A stretch of DNA of 64,000 nt from Bifidobacterium miconisargentati (GTDB taxonomy: Bacteria; Actinomycetota; Actinomycetes; Actinomycetales; Bifidobacteriaceae): positions 36,936 through 100,935 of the forward strand of contig NZ_JAHBBJ010000013.1 of the NCBI RefSeq assembly GCF_019331675.1, read 5' to 3'. The notes beneath the pieces were generated by a model. That model saw only the letters and a program-made list of their open reading frames with translations, did no database searches and was not told the origin of the DNA. Every line of letters begins with the position of its first letter. The stretch's first letter is position 1. Both the position numbers and the translations under genes were made by a program. This document shows, one piece after another, positions 62,924 to 64,000 of the stretch.

Positions 62924-63235
62924 TCAGGAGAGCTGCTGAGACAAGTCCCGTCGCGCGTAAATGACTCTAGACACCGTCACCGTCCTGGCCTGCTCGTCCA
63001 CCCAATAGAAAATCCCGTAATTGCCGACCATGACTCTACGGTATTCATGACGAAGCGGACGAATGGGTGTGTACGAGGGATGGGAATACGGGAACTCCGC
63101 CAAGCCCTCGATCGCCGCGTTCAATCCCATCATGAGATGTTCGGCGGCATGAGGGCTCTGCAGCTCACCCGCAATGTAGGCGACCGCGGAACTCATGTCT
63201 CCCACAGCCTTCGGCAGAATCTCGACCTTATACAC
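62924..63235 (-). CDS. RelE/ParE-family toxin
   Basis: Type II toxin of the RelE/ParE fold. VYKVEILPKAVGDMSSAVAYIA opens the fold; PLRHEYRRVMVGNYGIFYWVDEQ and TVSRVIYARRDLSQQL are the typical end. 103 aa. The GTG start at 63235 overlaps the antitoxin stop by eight bases (GTGTATAA), so translation is coupled. A longer frame to 63400 runs inside the antitoxin gene and is not real. Whether it cuts mRNA or poisons gyrase cannot be told. Confidence 0.88.
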   Translation of the reverse strand: MYKVEILPKAVGDMSSAVAYIAGELQSPHAAEHLMMGLNAAIEGLAEFPYSHPSYTPIRPLRHEYRRVMVGNYGIFYWVDEQARTVTVSRVIYARRDLSQQLS

Positions 63236-63512
63236 GAGCCGCACCGTCGATGGCGGCGCGCATGGACGCCAGTGCCTCCTTGGGGCTGAATCGCGTGCCG
63301 GTGGTCTCGGCCTCACGCTCGCCTTCCAGAAGCATGTCGTATACATGACTGTCCAGCCGCAGGTTCTCGTACGCATCCATGCTGAGTACCACCATGTCAC
63401 CGAACCCGTTCTTCGTCAGGAACACGGGCTGGCCCGTCTCATGTACCGTGCGGGACACGTCCGCGAAATTGTTCCGAAGATCCGACACCGGGCGAATCAT
63501 CTGATGAGCCAT
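63228..63512 (-). CDS. Phd/YefM-family antitoxin
   Basis: DNA-binding antitoxin. RPVSDLRNNFADVSRTVHETG, QPVFLTKNGFGDMVVLSMDAYENL are the Phd/YefM features. ATG 63512 (MAHQMIRPV) has GGAGGTGG about six bases upstream. 94 aa. The C-terminus (RFSPKEALASMRAAIDGAA) is the toxin-binding part. A perfect 22-bp palindrome lies 20 bp before the start and is the probable autoregulatory operator. Confidence 0.88.
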   Translation of the reverse strand: MAHQMIRPVSDLRNNFADVSRTVHETGQPVFLTKNGFGDMVVLSMDAYENLRLDSHVYDMLLEGEREAETTGTRFSPKEALASMRAAIDGAARV

Positions 63513-63532
63513 ACCGACCACCTCCAGCCCAA

Positions 63533-63554
63533 ATTTAGCATAATTATGCTAAAT
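63533..63554. promoter_or_regulatory. Operator of the toxin-antitoxin pair
   Basis: Perfect 22-bp palindrome with arm ATTTAGCATAA. It overlaps where the promoter should be and is strikingly AT-rich for this genome. Autoregulation by the antitoxin-toxin complex is the rule for this class. Confidence 0.75.
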
Positions 63555-63590
63555 CAGCGAAGTGTTGGCGGCTCTCAATGATCTATTGAG

Positions 63591-64000
63591 TCATTTGTTC
63601 AGTAGCCCGCGCATTCGGTCGAGTTCGCGTTCCAGGTACTGGATGTAGTGGATCTGCTGGGCGATGAGCACGTCGCGCGTATCCGCCGCACGCCCCGCAC
63701 GCGACGGTATGGCACCCGCACGGGCGGCACTGGCGACTAGACCGCCCATGGTCCCGCCACGGCCGGAGACGGGCGCGACACCGGCAGATGAACCACCGGC
63801 CGGCACGCTCCCGCCGGCCCCGTCAGCCGCTTCGGAGACCGCCCCATCCTCCGGCCGCCCCCATGGCGAAGCAGGCTCATGCTCGGCCTGCTTCCACCGG
63901 GCGAACGCACGCTCGATACGCTTATACCCCACCAATCTCGGATCCAAGCCCGCGTCACGGAAGATCGACACGGGACGACGGCCCAGCGCATACTGGCGCA
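63591..64000 (-). CDS. HTH-domain protein, 5' end outside the window
   Basis: The frame is open to the window edge, so the gene is truncated. Its visible start RQYALGRRPVSIFRDAGLD, then VGYKRIERAFARWKQ, resembles helix-turn-helix proteins related to transposase OrfA or their domesticated relatives. A Gly/Ala-rich linker of ~60 residues follows, then a C-terminal helix (IHYIQYLERELDRMRGLLNK) fit for dimerisation. I cannot give a function. A GTG at 63971 could be mistaken for the start. Confidence 0.55.
   Translation of the reverse strand, partial: RQYALGRRPVSIFRDAGLDPRLVGYKRIERAFARWKQAEHEPASPWGRPEDGAVSEAADGAGGSVPAGGSSAGVAPVSGRGGTMGGLVASAARAGAIPSRAGRAADTRDVLIAQQIHYIQYLERELDRMRGLLNK

Overview
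The window looks like a chromosomal segment of a Bifidobacterium. It is GC-rich, carries actinobacterial markers (a GlnR-type orphan regulator, DUF2469, MurT/GatD, many probable leaderless starts) and a GH127 beta-L-arabinofuranosidase whose active-site numbering coincides with B. longum HypBA1. The species cannot be fixed from sequence alone. Most of the window is core genome; the sugar-utilisation loci at 39-56 kb and the repeat-rich intergenic regions are the accessory parts.

Layout. 0.2-6.5 kb (+): glnR, nth, an orphan membrane-anchored peptide-binding protein, valS. 6.7-15.4 kb (-): a secreted alanine/serine-rich protein of unknown function, chorismate mutase, rho with a very long charged insert, an FAD oxidoreductase, DUF2469 and a GNAT acetyltransferase. 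15.7-19.1 kb (-): gatCAB. 19.2-21.1 kb: a DUF559/AbiEi-like gene flanked on both sides by a 52-bp-period tandem repeat array and preceded by three DnaA-box-like sequences. 21.3-26.7 kb (-): an ABC exporter pair, a split SPOUT methyltransferase, a degenerate phosphoribosyltransferase, rmuC. 26.8-30.0 kb: divergent csoR/copA copper locus with a CsoR-type operator; the CopA has an N-terminal cupredoxin-like and a C-terminal YHS domain but lacks the usual nucleotide-binding domain. 30.2-33.6 kb: aquaglyceroporin, tRNA-Lys(CUU), then rpsF-ssb-rpsR-rplI (-). 33.8-39.1 kb: zinc-ribbon membrane protein, prs, YggS-type PLP protein.

39.3-56.6 kb holds two sugar regulons. The first is SBP, two permeases and GH127, with a divergent LacI regulator and LacI-type operators between them. 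The second is SBP and two permeases plus two GH36 alpha-galactosidases, tied together by a shared palindromic operator (TGTGGTATCGATACCACA) at five sites; a second LacI gene lies beside it. Neither importer encodes its own ATPase, so a shared one elsewhere is likely. 56.8-63.0 kb (-): AarF-like kinase, phasin-like small protein, murT-gatD (peptidoglycan amidation), dnaB; a 33-bp tandem repeat built from parS half-sites separates dnaB and murT. The window ends with a Phd/RelE-type toxin-antitoxin pair and a truncated HTH protein.

Two short repeat families recur: a ~120-bp MITE-like element with ~23-bp terminal inverted repeats (six copies, two degenerate), and its hairpin core alone (several intergenic copies, one inside the copA reading frame).
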